NCBI RefSeq assembly: GCF_037975245.1
Contig: NC_092562.1
Span: forward strand, 20,471,054 to 20,535,053
Origin: Apostichopus japonicus
Lineage: Eukaryota > Echinodermata > Holothuroidea > Aspidochirotida > Stichopodidae
Reading direction: 5' to 3'
Length of the DNA stretch: 64,000 bases
Made by a program: the position numbers and the translations under genes. The first letter of the stretch is position 1. The number at the start of each line of letters is the position of its first letter. Positions 39,308 to 51,119 of the stretch are shown piece after piece. Below the pieces are notes generated by a model. The model was not told the DNA's origin. It ran no database searches and saw nothing but the letters and a program-made list of their open reading frames with translations.

Positions 39308-42300
39308 CACAGAAAACGAAATTTACTCCAATTGCGAGTAAAGTTACATCCCCAGTTCTACTAGGCAAATGCGAGTAAATTTACGACCACTATGAGTATT
39401 CTTAAATGGCGCTGGTAGTAAAGTTACTATATAAGCCTCGTAAAGTTACATCCCGAAAACTACCAGGAAGTTTGTTTAAATTTACTATTCGAACCATAAA
39501 CATACTCAAGCCATGAGTAAAATTACTATTCACTAAACCATTTATTTAATCTTAAGAAATGAAAGCTGAGAAAACATATTGTAGTTTTGTCAATGTTTTA
39601 TTGAAACAAATACGTATCAAATCAAACGCGTCAGAACAGAACAAAAGAAGGCACACTAAACACATGTACTCTCATAAAACAGTAAAAGTATTCTAAGACT
39701 TGTTAAAACGATATCTTCCTTGAAAATACGTAAAAAGCGGATGACTTTGATCAATCTTTTCCGTTCATGAAAAACACATAATTTTCTTTGCAAGATATGC
39801 TTTGGCTAATTAACTTTATGTATATATGCTATGACTTATAAAATGACCAGATATAATGACGAGAACGATAAACACCATTGATTTCCAATCAATTAAACAT
39901 CAACGATTATTTGTTTTCGTAGTACAAAAAACTCTGCTTTAGGATGTAATCAACACCAAACATCTTTAAACTTTTTAGATTTCTCCCGCCCATGCATGTG
40001 TACATCTCAAAGGGTTGAAATGTTTTACATATAAATACATTGTTATGATACTAAATTCTAATATGAAACTTTAGTGATTTACTTTTAATATCATCATGGA
40101 AAGGTTGACATAAACTTGAAATGATGATCATTCATTGGAAAGGGTTAACAATTATAAATCAAAGTGCATCAAACATGGATTTGCAAGTGCAGACCAGAAC
40201 TTTTTCAGCCCATGCAGCAATTATTTATGAAGAATAAATAATTTATACGAAAGAAAATGGAAAAGAACAGTCAAAACCTTTGTTTTTTCAAAAGTTTCTT
40301 TGCATTGGTAATAAAATGAAGAAAAACATACACCTAAACTTTGAGAAACAGAATAACAATACTTTTTACACTTTTTTGCTTTCAATTAGTTTTCCATTGT
40401 ATGGAACTCTTAGTCTATTAAAGTTCTGAACACAGAGCTATATGAAGGTCCTTTGAATCAGTAATTACATAGTTTGTGTTTTTTCTGTTCTGGACTAATA
40501 TCATTGTTTCAGCCAGCAGTAATGGATTTTAACATATCTTCGATACTCAATATCAAAGTTAGTGCAAATCAGGGTGTTTTACACTTTGGAGGTACATGAA
40601 AGTACCTTTTGAATAAGTGATTGTGCACCCCGTGTTGTTGTATTCTTCGCTCCAAGCATGGTTTCTGCCAGCAACAAGGAATTTTTACATTCCTTTGGAT
40701 ACTCCATATCAAAGGCAGGGTATGTGCAAATTAGACAACAAAGAGCATCTAACATCGATTTGCATGTTTGCTTCCTCAGACATAGCCAGTGTTTCATCAA
40801 AATGACAATTATTATGCACCCTTTTCAGATGTTTCTTAAATGAATCAATTTTAACATAAGTCTTTTCACAATTTTTTATTCCGCATCTAAGTGAAAAATG
40901 TTGCTCATGAGAGTGAATGAGGTGTAAATGTTCTAAGAGTTTGTTGAACCTTCCTGTCCAAAAGACCAAACATTTTGGGCATTGGTAATTTAAATTCCAC
41001 CTATTTTCTGCCATGCTTACTTTGCGTATGTTTGACTCCTTTTCAGGACTGTCGTTCTGCAGTGTTTATGAAAATCTGAAATGAAAAAGAACCATTTCAT
41101 TTCAAAACATCATTATACAGTAAAGTGCATACGAAATATGTTTTCCAGTTATTTAAAGATAATACTGTCGATAGCAGTATAACTGTATTACTGACTGATT
41201 AAATGTAACTTGGTGTAATCCAGTAACACCTTTCTATGTAGGCCTAAAACATTTATAAAATCACATTTAGGCATTAGCATCAATGGGCTTATATTTGACT
41301 AATGGCTATCGACAACCATTAAATTCAAAATCATGATTCAAGGCAGTTTTCTTTACTGATGGCTACAATGACCTGTTGAACAGAGCATGCTTTCAAGTGG
41401 ACTATGGTGAAAGTCTATGATACAGTAGAAGTATAGGATCAAAATCATCGATAAAACAGGACAAAAGAAAAATTTTGTAGCCCAAAATTAGGACAAAAGT
41501 AAGACTTTTGAAAGTAGTCAGTATTCATCAACGTTTGCAGCACTTTATGAATATTTTAGGCAATGGAATTGTCCGTTGATTTTCACATTAATATTATAAA
41601 TTTTTTCAGTCTTTGAGAAGAATAAAGTAGTCGGAATTAAATAAAAAAAAAGGAGAAACTATTAACTGCTGTAAATTAGGCCTATATGCATTTTAAAACT
41701 CTGAGACATCGATCAGCATCTGTTTATAACATCAAGGACATGACAGAGCTTTGACTTCAATCAATAATTTCATTATTCTTCCCTCCTTATCATCAGAATA
41801 TGACAATTTATCATTTGATGTACGTTTCTCACTAAATTTCATCCAGCCTAGTTCATCATGATCAACTACTTCATACTGGTACACTTATGAATTTTAGTGA
41901 AGGATTTTGTAGCAATGGTGATTCAACTAAGCGGCCTGTGTATTGACTTCTGTGGTCTATTGTTACTGCAAGAATAATGAAGGCTTTTAGTTTAAGGGGT
42001 TTGTATAAACAATGGCAGACCTATATAATTTGAATGAAATTAGGCATAAAGGCTAGGCCTAATTTTATTCAAATACCTAGGTATATAGTGCCTGACTTTC
42101 ACATTTTTAAATAGTATATTTCTACCTCTGCTGACCCAATGATAAGCTACTTCTGCTTCTCACCCGACCTTTACTACATTAAGAGTCATGTACCCTATAA
42201 TAAGGTAGCCTAGATGATGTTCCAACTTCCAAGTAGCATGGTAATTTGGTTGTTCATGTTCTTATATAGGCCCTAGGCCCCCATTATTATTATTTTTTTT

Positions 42301-43332
42301 AACAGTACATCTCAAGTTATAACAAGTATGATCTCTTTCACAATATTACCCTATAGGGCCTACTGTTAATACCCCCCCCCCGGCCCCCACTCTGCTTTGG
42401 CAGGGCTAGGGCCTGCACAAACACAATGAAATTGCTACTCGTTAGGACTAAGTAAGGCTGGACTACACAGAACCACATATCATTGCCGTCATAAACTTTC
42501 GGCTAAGTGGAACAATAGTACTAGCAGCATATGCGGGTCATTTCTTAGTTGAACAACTGCCACACTGCTGTTCACAAAGTCAACGTCAACTCAGATGGCA
42601 TATGCCTAGCCTATTACCAATTCTTTTAGCCTAGTCTATGCCTACTTACACGTAAATGTAGACCTAGCCTACAAAGACTACGGGACAACGCTGCCCAAGT
42701 ATGCTATCCTAACGTTACAACTTACAAGTAACCTTGCAGGTAACTGTCACTGTACGTATCAGTCTAGTAGCTGAATGAGTTGATATAATAATGAAAAGTT
42801 AGGTATAGTCCACGACCAGTGCTGTTGGATCATCTTTTCGATAAAATACTTACTCTTAGATGCTTAACGAAACACCCACACCAAAAGAAGTGAGGACGGA
42901 TTGAGTAACGTGTAACTTCGTGAGCGCCGGGTATAAGGTTGTATGCGTGAAAGTGACGTATTCATCGTACGAAGTAGTAGTCGTTGAAAACGGCGTGTGA
43001 GATTATTCTAATACTAGTAAAGTTAAACACGAACGTGTACTTCAACTCTCGTTGTTGTAAGACATCTCTGAAGCGATTGAGTAAATTTACCATGGTCAAG
43101 GGTAAAATTAAATGTGCGAATAGTTTTATCATTTGAAGCTAGTATTAATACCACTAAAGCTCTAATTCTACGTTTCTTGCGTAGACGAATGAGTAAATTA
43201 AAGCATGATGGTACAAATACTCACACAAACCTAAGCAAGCTCGTTCAAACACACAATATGTGAACGAATAATAGTTTTGACACTCATTTGTTAAGTAAAT
43301 TTACTCTCAATGAGTACTTTTTGTTTTCTGTG
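39308..43332. mobile_element. about 4-kb DNA element with terminal inverted and sub-terminal repeats
   Basis: The left end is CACAGAAAACGAAATTTACTC then GAGTAAAGTTAC. Reverse-complemented, the right end is CACAGAAAACAAAAAGTACTC then GAGTAAATTTAC. The two ends therefore match over about 45 bp with a few differences. Further GAGTAAAWTTAC-type motifs are scattered in both sub-terminal regions (39340-39530 and 43078-43310), as in elements whose transposase binds repeated sub-terminal sites. The interior holds a minus-strand zinc-finger ORF (40709-41014) and no transposase I recognise. I cannot find a clear target duplication; flanks are GGCTATCA and CAGATCTA. The superfamily is unassigned. Confidence 0.7.
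40709..41014 (-). CDS. small protein with two C2H2 zinc fingers, inside the 4-kb element
   Basis: The frame encodes 101 residues. Finger 1 is CPKCLVFWTGRFNKLLEHLH followed by LIH (residues about 12-34). Finger 2 is CGIKNCEKTYVKIDSFKKHL followed by KRVH (about 44-67). Both have C2H2 spacing with a CxxC or CxxxxC start and a final H-x(3-4)-H. The remaining about 35 residues show no domain. The ORF lies between the terminal repeats of the 39308-43332 element, so it is probably the element's own DNA-binding protein or one exon of a longer gene; paired N-terminal fingers of this kind are common on transposon-derived proteins. No specific family could be assigned. Confidence 0.6.
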   Translation of the reverse strand: MAENRWNLNYQCPKCLVFWTGRFNKLLEHLHLIHSHEQHFSLRCGIKNCEKTYVKIDSFKKHLKRVHNNCHFDETLAMSEEANMQIDVRCSLLSNLHIPCL

Positions 43333-43369
43333 CAGATCTATACTCGAAGTTTGAACCGAGTATTGAAAG

Positions 43370-43746
43370 CAAGGGCGTAGGAACCGGGGTGGCTGGGGGG
43401 CGCCAGTCCCCCCAGTGAAAAACGTGGAGGGGCGGAAGTATCATTCCGCCCCCCCCCCCGGTTCGCAAGTCAGAAAACCCCTTTTTCATCTCCAAATGAG
43501 AAAAAAAATCTCATTTGGAGCACCAAATTGCATCTAAGGCCAGGAGAAAATACAAAATTAAGTTTACAAAATGGAGTGGGTGTTGAAGTGTGCTATATTG
43601 CACCAAATTGCATCTGAGGCCACCTGGAAATGCAAAAAATTCCAAAGGGGAGGGGGACACCCCTCCCCTTAGACCCCTCCCCCAGGCCGGCCATCAGTCT
43701 TCAGCCCCCCCCCCCTCTCACTCAAAAGTACCTTCCTACGCCACTG
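43370..43746 (-). mobile_element. hAT-type MITE family A, copy 3, inverted (perfect TSD)
   Basis: The element begins CAAGGGCGTAGGAACC and ends TACCTTCCTACGCCACTG, the reverse of copies 1 and 2. Identical 8-mers ATTGAAAG flank it (43362-43369 and 43747-43754). It is 377 bp. It lies 37 bp beyond the right end of the 4-kb element. Confidence 0.95.
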
Positions 43747-44091
43747 ATTGAAAGTGTATTTGATGGCTGCCTAACCTACCTGATATTTACTGTATACGGT
43801 ACTGTATAGTTAAATCTTCTGTTTTATGCACCTATACATGTTTAGACAAGAAAAACATCATGCAGGGTAAGGAGGATCCAAGATTCTGAGAGGGTGGGTG
43901 GTGGCGGGGTGGTGGTATGGTCCCGTGTAGATGTTTAAGAGTACGGGTTCTCCCACAGGAAAAAAAAGAAGCAAATTTTGATGTGAGATTTAGGTGTATT
44001 CTCCAGGCATAGGCTTTAGGTCTACAGGCATGATTGTACTAACAACTACTTCTCATTCTTTTGTGGGTGGGGTTTAACAGTGTGTGTTGGG

Positions 44092-44143
44092 TAGGGGTGG
44101 GGGTAGGGGTGGGGGTAGGGGTGGGGGTGGGGTGGGGTGGGGT
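44092..44143 (+). repeat. G-rich minisatellite (GGGTAGGGGTGGG type)
   Basis: Imperfect repeats of GGGGTAGGGGTGG give more than eight runs of three or more G, a strong G-quadruplex candidate on the plus strand. Confidence 0.85.
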
Positions 44144-44545
44144 TAAATATTACACTAGTAATTCTATTAAATCTGGGGCACGGTCATGGAAATGAATAAT
44201 GTCCTCTATATGTCTACCCTGTACATTGTTCAATCGAAGTATTCACAGTCATTATGTCTCGCCTTTGATCCACGGAGATCATTTATTTACCCCTCCCCCC
44301 TCCCCAACCCCCCCCCCCGCCACTTTGAAACCCCTACCTCAACCTTGTATATACAGATGCATGCTATCATTAGTTAAGATACCGTTATCTGCTATACTTC
44401 TTGATATTTTGTTTCAATTGTGACAAATATTTTTCTCGATACATGCTGTATGGTTTGATCTCAATTTTTTCAAAATATTCTTTGATTTGAAATTGAAATC
44501 TGATACCATTGATCAATAGTTCTATTTCTCTTTCCTTTTATGCAG

Positions 44546-44603
44546 CATAAATTGTTGAGATATTTACAGAAAACCACAGAGATCTGTCTCGTAAGCGGAA
44601 ACG
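44546..44603 (+). other. possible non-coding or 5' exon upstream of the LC8 gene
   Basis: A pyrimidine-rich acceptor (TTTCCTTTTATGCAG) precedes 44546 and a strong donor (AACG|GTGAGT) follows 44603. The segment carries no domain. It could be a 5'UTR exon of the dynein light chain gene at 45743, whose own acceptor would be CTCGATAG, ending at 45738. Confidence 0.3.
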
Positions 44604-45343
44604 GTGAGTCTGCCCAGTATAGCTTTCCTAATTCTACAAAACAATGTAACCGCAAAGAAAACTTGTCAATATTTGTGACTGATAAATTGTTATCGTGTAT
44701 TTACATCCATTTCCAGATACACGAACATATATACACACGCATTCTAGCCTATATAACCGACGTGCTCTTTGTTAGAATCTTAAAATAAAAAAACAATAAT
44801 AAACTTTGAAAGATTTCTTAATTTAGGGTTAGTTGTAGGTTGAAGAATCAAACAACATTTCACATAATAATCAACGTCACTTTAACAGTTTTGATTTCGT
44901 TGGACATTGGGAAGTAAATTAGCGCCTTTATGAGTTTTTCTTCAGCTCAACTTTAAAGTAACATACACGCAAGGAAATTTAGGAGGAAAAAGAAATCTTT
45001 CGGAAATTGCTTACTTTTCTATTTTCCTACATTTGTTCTCACAAATGGCTATGATATGATACTTCCATATTATCAGTTCTGTTGAATCATTAAAACGGAA
45101 GTCAGCAGCGTATAGATGGCACATATTTTGTAGTCATACAAAAGCTATATATGAAATTGCTTGTCCCATGCCCCCCCCCCCATCCCGCTCCACATCACCC
45201 CGCTCCACCCCACTCGCGACCCGTCCTCCTACCTTCAGTTTGTGATAAACCGCTTCAAAAAATACTCCTACTGCATGGGAGAGAGAGAGAGAGACATGCT
45301 TGGGTGGGGTGGGGGGAGGGAGTATATATGTCAGCTTAATTGT

Positions 45344-45660
45344 GAGAGCGTGGTGGCCAATTGGCTAAGGCGTCGGACTCGTGATCCAAGGATTGCTGGT
45401 TCGATTCCTACCTAGTTCATTACGTTGTGTCCTTGGGCAAGGTGCTTTACCTCACTTGCCTCTCTCCACCCAGGGGTTAAATGGGTACCTGTAAGGTAAC
45501 TTGTCATTGGGCGCAGTATATAACTGCTGTCGACTGGAGGGATTGTCTCTGGGACAGGTTATCATTGACCAGGGGTTATATAACTTCTGTAAAGCGCTTT
45601 GAGACCTATCGCTGGTATATAGCGCTATATAAAAAGCAAATATATTATTATTATATATTA
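45344..45660 (+). repeat. tRNA-derived SINE
   Basis: The head has an A-box-like TGGCCAATTGGCTAAGG and a B box GGTTCGATTCC (45398-45408). The body contains TCCTTGGGCAAGGTGCTTTA and CTCTCTCCACCCAGGGGTT. The tail has TGTAAAGCGCTTTGAGACC followed by a TTA-rich end, resembling CR1/L2-type tails. The same body is present in reverse at 55748-56030. Confidence 0.85.
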
Positions 45661-45742
45661 AAACCACGTGATGTATGCGTACCCAATAGTATATCATTCA
45701 TGATGACAACAAACATTGTTTCATTTGGCTTCTCGATAGAAA

Positions 45743-46126
45743 ATGACGTCACATTCAGCCAGCTCTTATAGTTACTCGTCCAAGTCGACAACAGGTGGAG
45801 GAGGAGGAGGAGGAGGTCTATCGACTTACAGTTACGGCGACAAAGATGCAGGCAACTCGAGCAAAGACAAAGTGGTGGTCAAGAACTCCGACATGGAGGA
45901 TGACATGAAGGAAGAAGCAACAAAGATCACGCAAGAAGCTTTCGATCAGTTCAAAGTAGAGAAGGATATAGCTGCCTACATCAAGAAGGAGTTCGACTCG
46001 AAATTCGGAGCAGCCTGGCATTGCATTGTGGGTAGAAACTTTGGTAGTTACGTCACTCATGAGACACGTAACTTTATTTACATGTACGTGAAACAAGTCG
46101 CCGTGTTGCTCTTTAAATCGGGATGA
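45743..46126 (+). CDS. LC8-type dynein light chain with Ser/Gly-rich N-terminal extension
   Basis: The protein is 127 aa. Residues about 44-127 are a complete LC8 domain ([73 protein letters not shown]). LC8 dimers bind short linear motifs in dynein intermediate chains and many other partners. Typical LC8 proteins are about 89 aa. Here about 40 extra N-terminal residues, rich in Ser and Tyr and with an uninterrupted run of eight Gly, precede the domain. The coding region has no intron, although vertebrate DYNLL genes are split. An acceptor-like CGATAG lies just before the ATG, so a 5'UTR intron is possible. The gene lies about 80 bp downstream of a SINE. Confidence 0.95.
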   Translation: MTSHSASSYSYSSKSTTGGGGGGGGLSTYSYGDKDAGNSSKDKVVVKNSDMEDDMKEEATKITQEAFDQFKVEKDIAAYIKKEFDSKFGAAWHCIVGRNFGSYVTHETRNFIYMYVKQVAVLLFKSG

Positions 46127-46861
46127 CACTCTTACTATTTTGCCTTTTCTTCATGATTTCTTTTAGTTTTTTGGGGGTCGCAGAGAGATATTTGTAGATT
46201 TAGACCCAATTTGTGTCTTTATTGTTAAAAGAAATATTTTTTTTAAAAAAACATTCGTTTTGAATTCCTTGCATTGTATGTGTCTTTGAAATTTCGCAAC
46301 TTTTCGAGAATTTCTTTAGCAAGTTTGGTACATCATTCTTGTGTTGAATATGACGGGTTTAACTGGAATATAGATTGAAAGGAAGAATGGAGGCGTAACT
46401 TCATGGAATGATTTGTACGGTCCACGATTAGACTGCCTTTGTTTATCCTATGTCACCATGGAAACTTGTAAACACAAAGATTGTCCCAAGACTAAGAATA
46501 CCGAGGAAATAGATGGTAAAATCCTCTAATTATATGATGGAAGGTATGATACACTTCATCATATCTATAGCAGGTTTGGTTTTGGTTTTGTCACCGTGTA
46601 TAGTCACTTTAATATTGTTCAACTTTCATTTAATATTGTTAAAATAATTCATATTTCAATCAATCTCCCGTTGCACTTGCATGTTGTCATTTTCTTGTAC
46701 TTAAAGGTCATTACCAATAAGTAAAATATTATTTTAAAATTGCTGTAAAAAGAATTTGCAAAGATGTAGTCTAGTGGAACAGGGATATACGTTCCCCTGC
46801 AGGCAGGTACTGCGAGGCCCGCCCTATGGTATGCATTTTGAACATTTACTGTATACCTCCC

Positions 46862-47436
46862 AATTCTACTTAAGTATAATATATTTTCCTTTAGTCGAAT
46901 TCAATTCAACTTAGATGAAAAAAGAATTCCAGTTAAGTAGAGCACAAATGTTCTATTTTACGTAAGTGGAATGCAATTTCACTTAAGTAGAATTGTTTTC
47001 CACTTAAGTGAAAAAGACTTCCACTTAAGTAGAATAAAAATGTTCTATTTTATTTAAGTGGAATGCAATTTTTACTTAAGTATAGAATTGTATTCCACTT
47101 AAGAAGAAGATAATTTCACTTAAGTTTAATGATACTTAAGTGGAGTGGCATTTTATTCAAGTGAATGAAATATGTGGTCTATTTTATTTAAGTGAAATAT
47201 AATTCTACTTTACAATTCTACTCAAGTGAAATTGCATTCCACTGAAGTAAAATAGAAACACTTGTATTCTTATTAAGTGAAATTCAATTCCACTTTGCCA
47301 TTTCACTAAAGTAGAATTCCAATTTACACAAGTAAAATTGGACAATATTGGCCTCTATTTTACTTAAGAAGAATACAAGCTCATTTAAGTTACATTGAAT
47401 TTCACTTAAGTAGAATGCATTTCACCTAAGTCATAT
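46862..47436. repeat. irregular array of CTTAAGT palindromes
   Basis: More than 20 copies of an ACTTAAGT-centred word (variants CACTTAAGTAGAAT, TATTTAAGTGGAAT, CACTTAAGAAGAA) occur over about 575 bp, spaced roughly 15-35 bp apart. Between them lie AATTCCA, GGAATGCAATTT and ATGTTCTATTTTA pieces. Because the word is palindromic, both strands carry it, and neighbouring copies could pair into many alternative hairpins. No coding potential and no known repeat family is recognised. Confidence 0.85.
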
Positions 47437-48469
47437 TAGAGGGTAAATGTTAAAACGGCTTGTCATATAAGGCCCTCCCATACAGCGATATGGGTTATTA
47501 ATTAGACAATTAAATGCATTGTATAAAGTTACAAATAACCCGCTTCATTTTCTAGCATATTTTAGCATATTTGAGTCAGTACTGATGGTCTTTAAGGCCA
47601 TGCATGTTTAACTTATAAAGGTAGCACAAAATCCGATCAAATCGTTAATTGCTGGCTAATTAGAGACCTCTGAGTGAGAAAAAATCTATCAACCTATTTT
47701 TAACTTCATCAATTGATATCTCTTTGATATCGTTTTGATGACTATATATGACTTGGATGCAATATATTTTATCAAACTTAGATTCGGGGCGCAACCACGA
47801 TTTTGTTCTGGGGTCAGTCGGTAAGATAATATGTCGTCTAGGGGAGGGTTCTAAGGTGGAAGGGTGGCCCCTCCCCTCAGTTGAGAATTCTTTGTAAAAT
47901 GGAGAGCTTGTACAGCACATATATACATGTTGTGTATTTATGCAAACTAAAAATTTGTTTAATATTCTGTCTGCCGATGCGGGTGGTGGGATGGGGAATG
48001 AGCGTTGATTTTGTTCAGGGACGGGGATAAAGTCCCCAGATGGTTATGGCCCTGAGTCAGATATACCGGTGCCGTGTACAATGACGAATAGTTACAAAGG
48101 ATTTGTATGCTGGGAAGGGGGGGGGTGGGTGGTATGGTGAGGGTGAGGGTAATCTACGTTGATTTGATAGTAACAAACTTGTTGCTGGATATGTTTAATC
48201 ATCTTTAGGTATAATATACTGGTGACCTGAAGTCAATGTTCATAAGTTTGTCCTTGAATGATGGTCTAATATTTGAGAACTTTTCTCGACACATTCTGCA
48301 TGTTGATTTCGAATACATAATGTCAATGCTTCCTATTGCAATTTATAGCTTGTTGTTATTGAGGCTTCGGTGTTTCAAGTGTATTTTCTTTTTGACCTTG
48401 AGTTTACCAGTTTCCAATAGTATAATTGTTCACAAACCCTAATTTAGAAGCTAAGAATTCCGTTTCCGT

Positions 48470-48560
48470 CAGGGGTTCTCAAAAGGTGGCCTATGGGCCA
48501 AATCCGGCCCGCAAACGCCGAGTCCGACCCGCGAAGACTGAAAAACGACATTCACTGTGC
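48470..48560. mobile_element. left end of a hAT-type element
   Basis: The sequence CAGGGGTTCTCAAAAGGTGG followed by GGCCAAATCCGGCCCGC is the typical start of a widespread hAT class. A matching right end with a target duplication was not found, so the extent is unknown. Confidence 0.6.
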
Positions 48561-48745
48561 ACGGTATGATAGTGCATGGGGTCTAGCTCTGCACGGTACG
48601 GCATTCTTGGCTTGAACACCCTACCGGCCATTGCTCGATATATGTAGGTATAGTTAGATTTTGATTCTCTTTGGCCCTTTGCTCCAACCAATATTTCTCT
48701 CTGGCCCAGCTATGGTATGTCAATATAAAGCCCTTGGACTTACCG

Positions 48746-48832
48746 GTGCTCTGACCGAGTGGATATAAATGCGTTGACATTGAAGCAATGAGGCTTAGCA
48801 ATCGTCAGGTTCGGGGTGCGATCCCCGACCGT
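48746..48832 (+). repeat. tRNA-like SINE head 1
   Basis: An A-box-like TGACCGAGTGGATA and a B-box-like GGTTCGGGGTGCGATCCCC occur at tRNA spacing. The segment resembles the head at 49166. Confidence 0.6.
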
Positions 48833-49165
48833 GTTATAGTAAGGTGGTGCCCTTGTATCACGACTGGTGAGTATTTATACTTTCCTTGATCTCTTGTTTT
48901 GACTAATTAAAACATTTCATGAACCTTATCCCGTATATATTGTACTACTTACCGGAATCTCTCATCAAAGACTTTTTATTGAAGAACCTAACCTGGATGT
49001 TCATAAATTTAGGAAATTAATAAACCTGCATGTCCAGAAATTTAGGAAACTAATTAAAGATCATTTCTTGATACGAGAGGAAACAAATAACTGGATCACG
49101 AATATCATCGCACCGCAGAGAGATGACGAAGCTACGGAAAGGTATAAATGCCATCCATCAAAAGG

Positions 49166-49245
49166 GGTGCTGTGGCCGAGTGGATAAAAGGCGGTGGCAT
49201 TTGAAACAATTAGGCTGAGCCTGTAATAAGGAAGTTCGTTGGTTG
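49166..49245 (+). repeat. tRNA-like SINE head 2
   Basis: The sequence TGTGGCCGAGTGGATAAAAG, followed by GGTGGCATTTGAAACAATTA, is related to the head at 48746. The B-box region is degraded. Confidence 0.55.
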
Positions 49246-49788
49246 TATAAGTCAACTGTTAACAGTCTTTGCAGTTTCGGGAATATTTGCACACACAAAA
49301 AATATATTGTTGAACTCTCGAAAAATGCAACAAAATATTGCAAAATGTAACATTTGTGAGTTTCAATTGCAATTCCTACACTGGGTACAACGAAGATGAC
49401 GCTTATCTAGAGGGCCGTTCCCCATGCAACATTTAGACGACAAATGGTGTATTCTGAGGCAACTAGGTCTATATAATTAGTCATAAACGCAAGGTTTTGT
49501 TCATAAATACTTTGTATGAGGTTGAACAGAAAAACAAAGATGGGGGGGGGGGGGAGGGGTGGGGGATAAACACGTTGTAGTGGTCCAGTCCTTCCCCGGT
49601 AGAACGTATAAAAAAAACCTACTGGACCATTTCCCCCGCCTGACGATCGGAGGTGGGGAGTCATGCCCTCACCGGCCCCACACCTCCCCTTGAGCACGCT
49701 CCTGATCCTTTTATATTATAATAACATATTCCTGTAGAACGTTCTCTTATTTTTTATTCGACCAAATACATGTTCATAAAAGGAAGTT

Positions 49789-49997
<209 letters not shown>

Positions 49998-51119
49998 CTT
50001 GACTATTAACACGGACAAGGTACATTGTCTAAACTGAACATCATGCACCTATAAGCACTCTTAATTCCACAAATATACACCCCTCCACCAGGACGGTGCT
50101 CAATGAAAAGGTCCCCACCTTCAGTAAACACACCACCCACATAGAAAATCATATTTGCCTACGTTTCACAGCACTCGTGCTTTGTTTGCTCGTATCAGAT
50201 ATATCGATCGACCCCCTTAGACCCCCTCCCGAAACACACTGAGATCATCTGACCCCTTCCAAGCGACCACCCTAGATTCTTCATGTCTCTAAATGTGTCT
50301 GAATATCCCTACCAGTCTGAATCTCCTTCTGTCGCTCTAGCTGGTGTAGGAGCAGTTGAACCCACCCCCCTCCCCCTAACCCTAACAAACACCCATGACT
50401 ATGAAAACCTAAAAAACGTTATTCCATTGAGCTTGTCCCGTCCTTAAAAACCTTTGACTCATAACCAATGTGCACCCAGTAGTACTATTTTCATAACTAT
50501 GGAAACAGATACATCATGTACACATAAGCAATGGAAAATTTCGGCTTACTTTTATTTATTTCATGCATAAAATTCCAGGTATGATGGGTTTGAGATCTCG
50601 ATTGTTATGCAAACTAATGTGCAAATTATTTAAAACTGTTCTAAACAGTTGTCTCAGCCTCTTTCGGATTATTAAAAGTTGTGGAACTGACATACCCACT
50701 TTACTGCGCAGAGAAGCTCTCCTACCAAATGTACAACACACGTTATACTAACTCCATACTAAGGTTCTACGGCAATCTTCAAAGAGAACCTCTGGAAACT
50801 GTCCAACTAACTTTAGCAGACGCAGGGAGCAAATTACCTGGCAGAACAGCATTATGTAAAATATCTCAGTGTAACCTAGAGGCCTCCTTAACGCTGTGCC
50901 TACTTATGCTGTCCCCGAACAGCCGATGTTGAGATACACTGACGTGGTTCCACTGTGAACAACAACGAAGCTCGTAAACCTCGTGTTAAATACCGGTGTA
51001 TATAATCCACAGTGTTATTTGTATGTGCTGTGCTAGTGATAGCTGAGTGAAATTACCGAGGCTTTATACGTTCGCTGTTAATACATCTTTGTCAAACCTA
51101 CACGAGTGGAATTGTTATC

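Noticed and set aside
50556-50932. Overlapping 61-83 codon frames before the methyltransferase gene
   Set aside because: No recognisable domain or splice logic; the region probably contains the gene's promoter.
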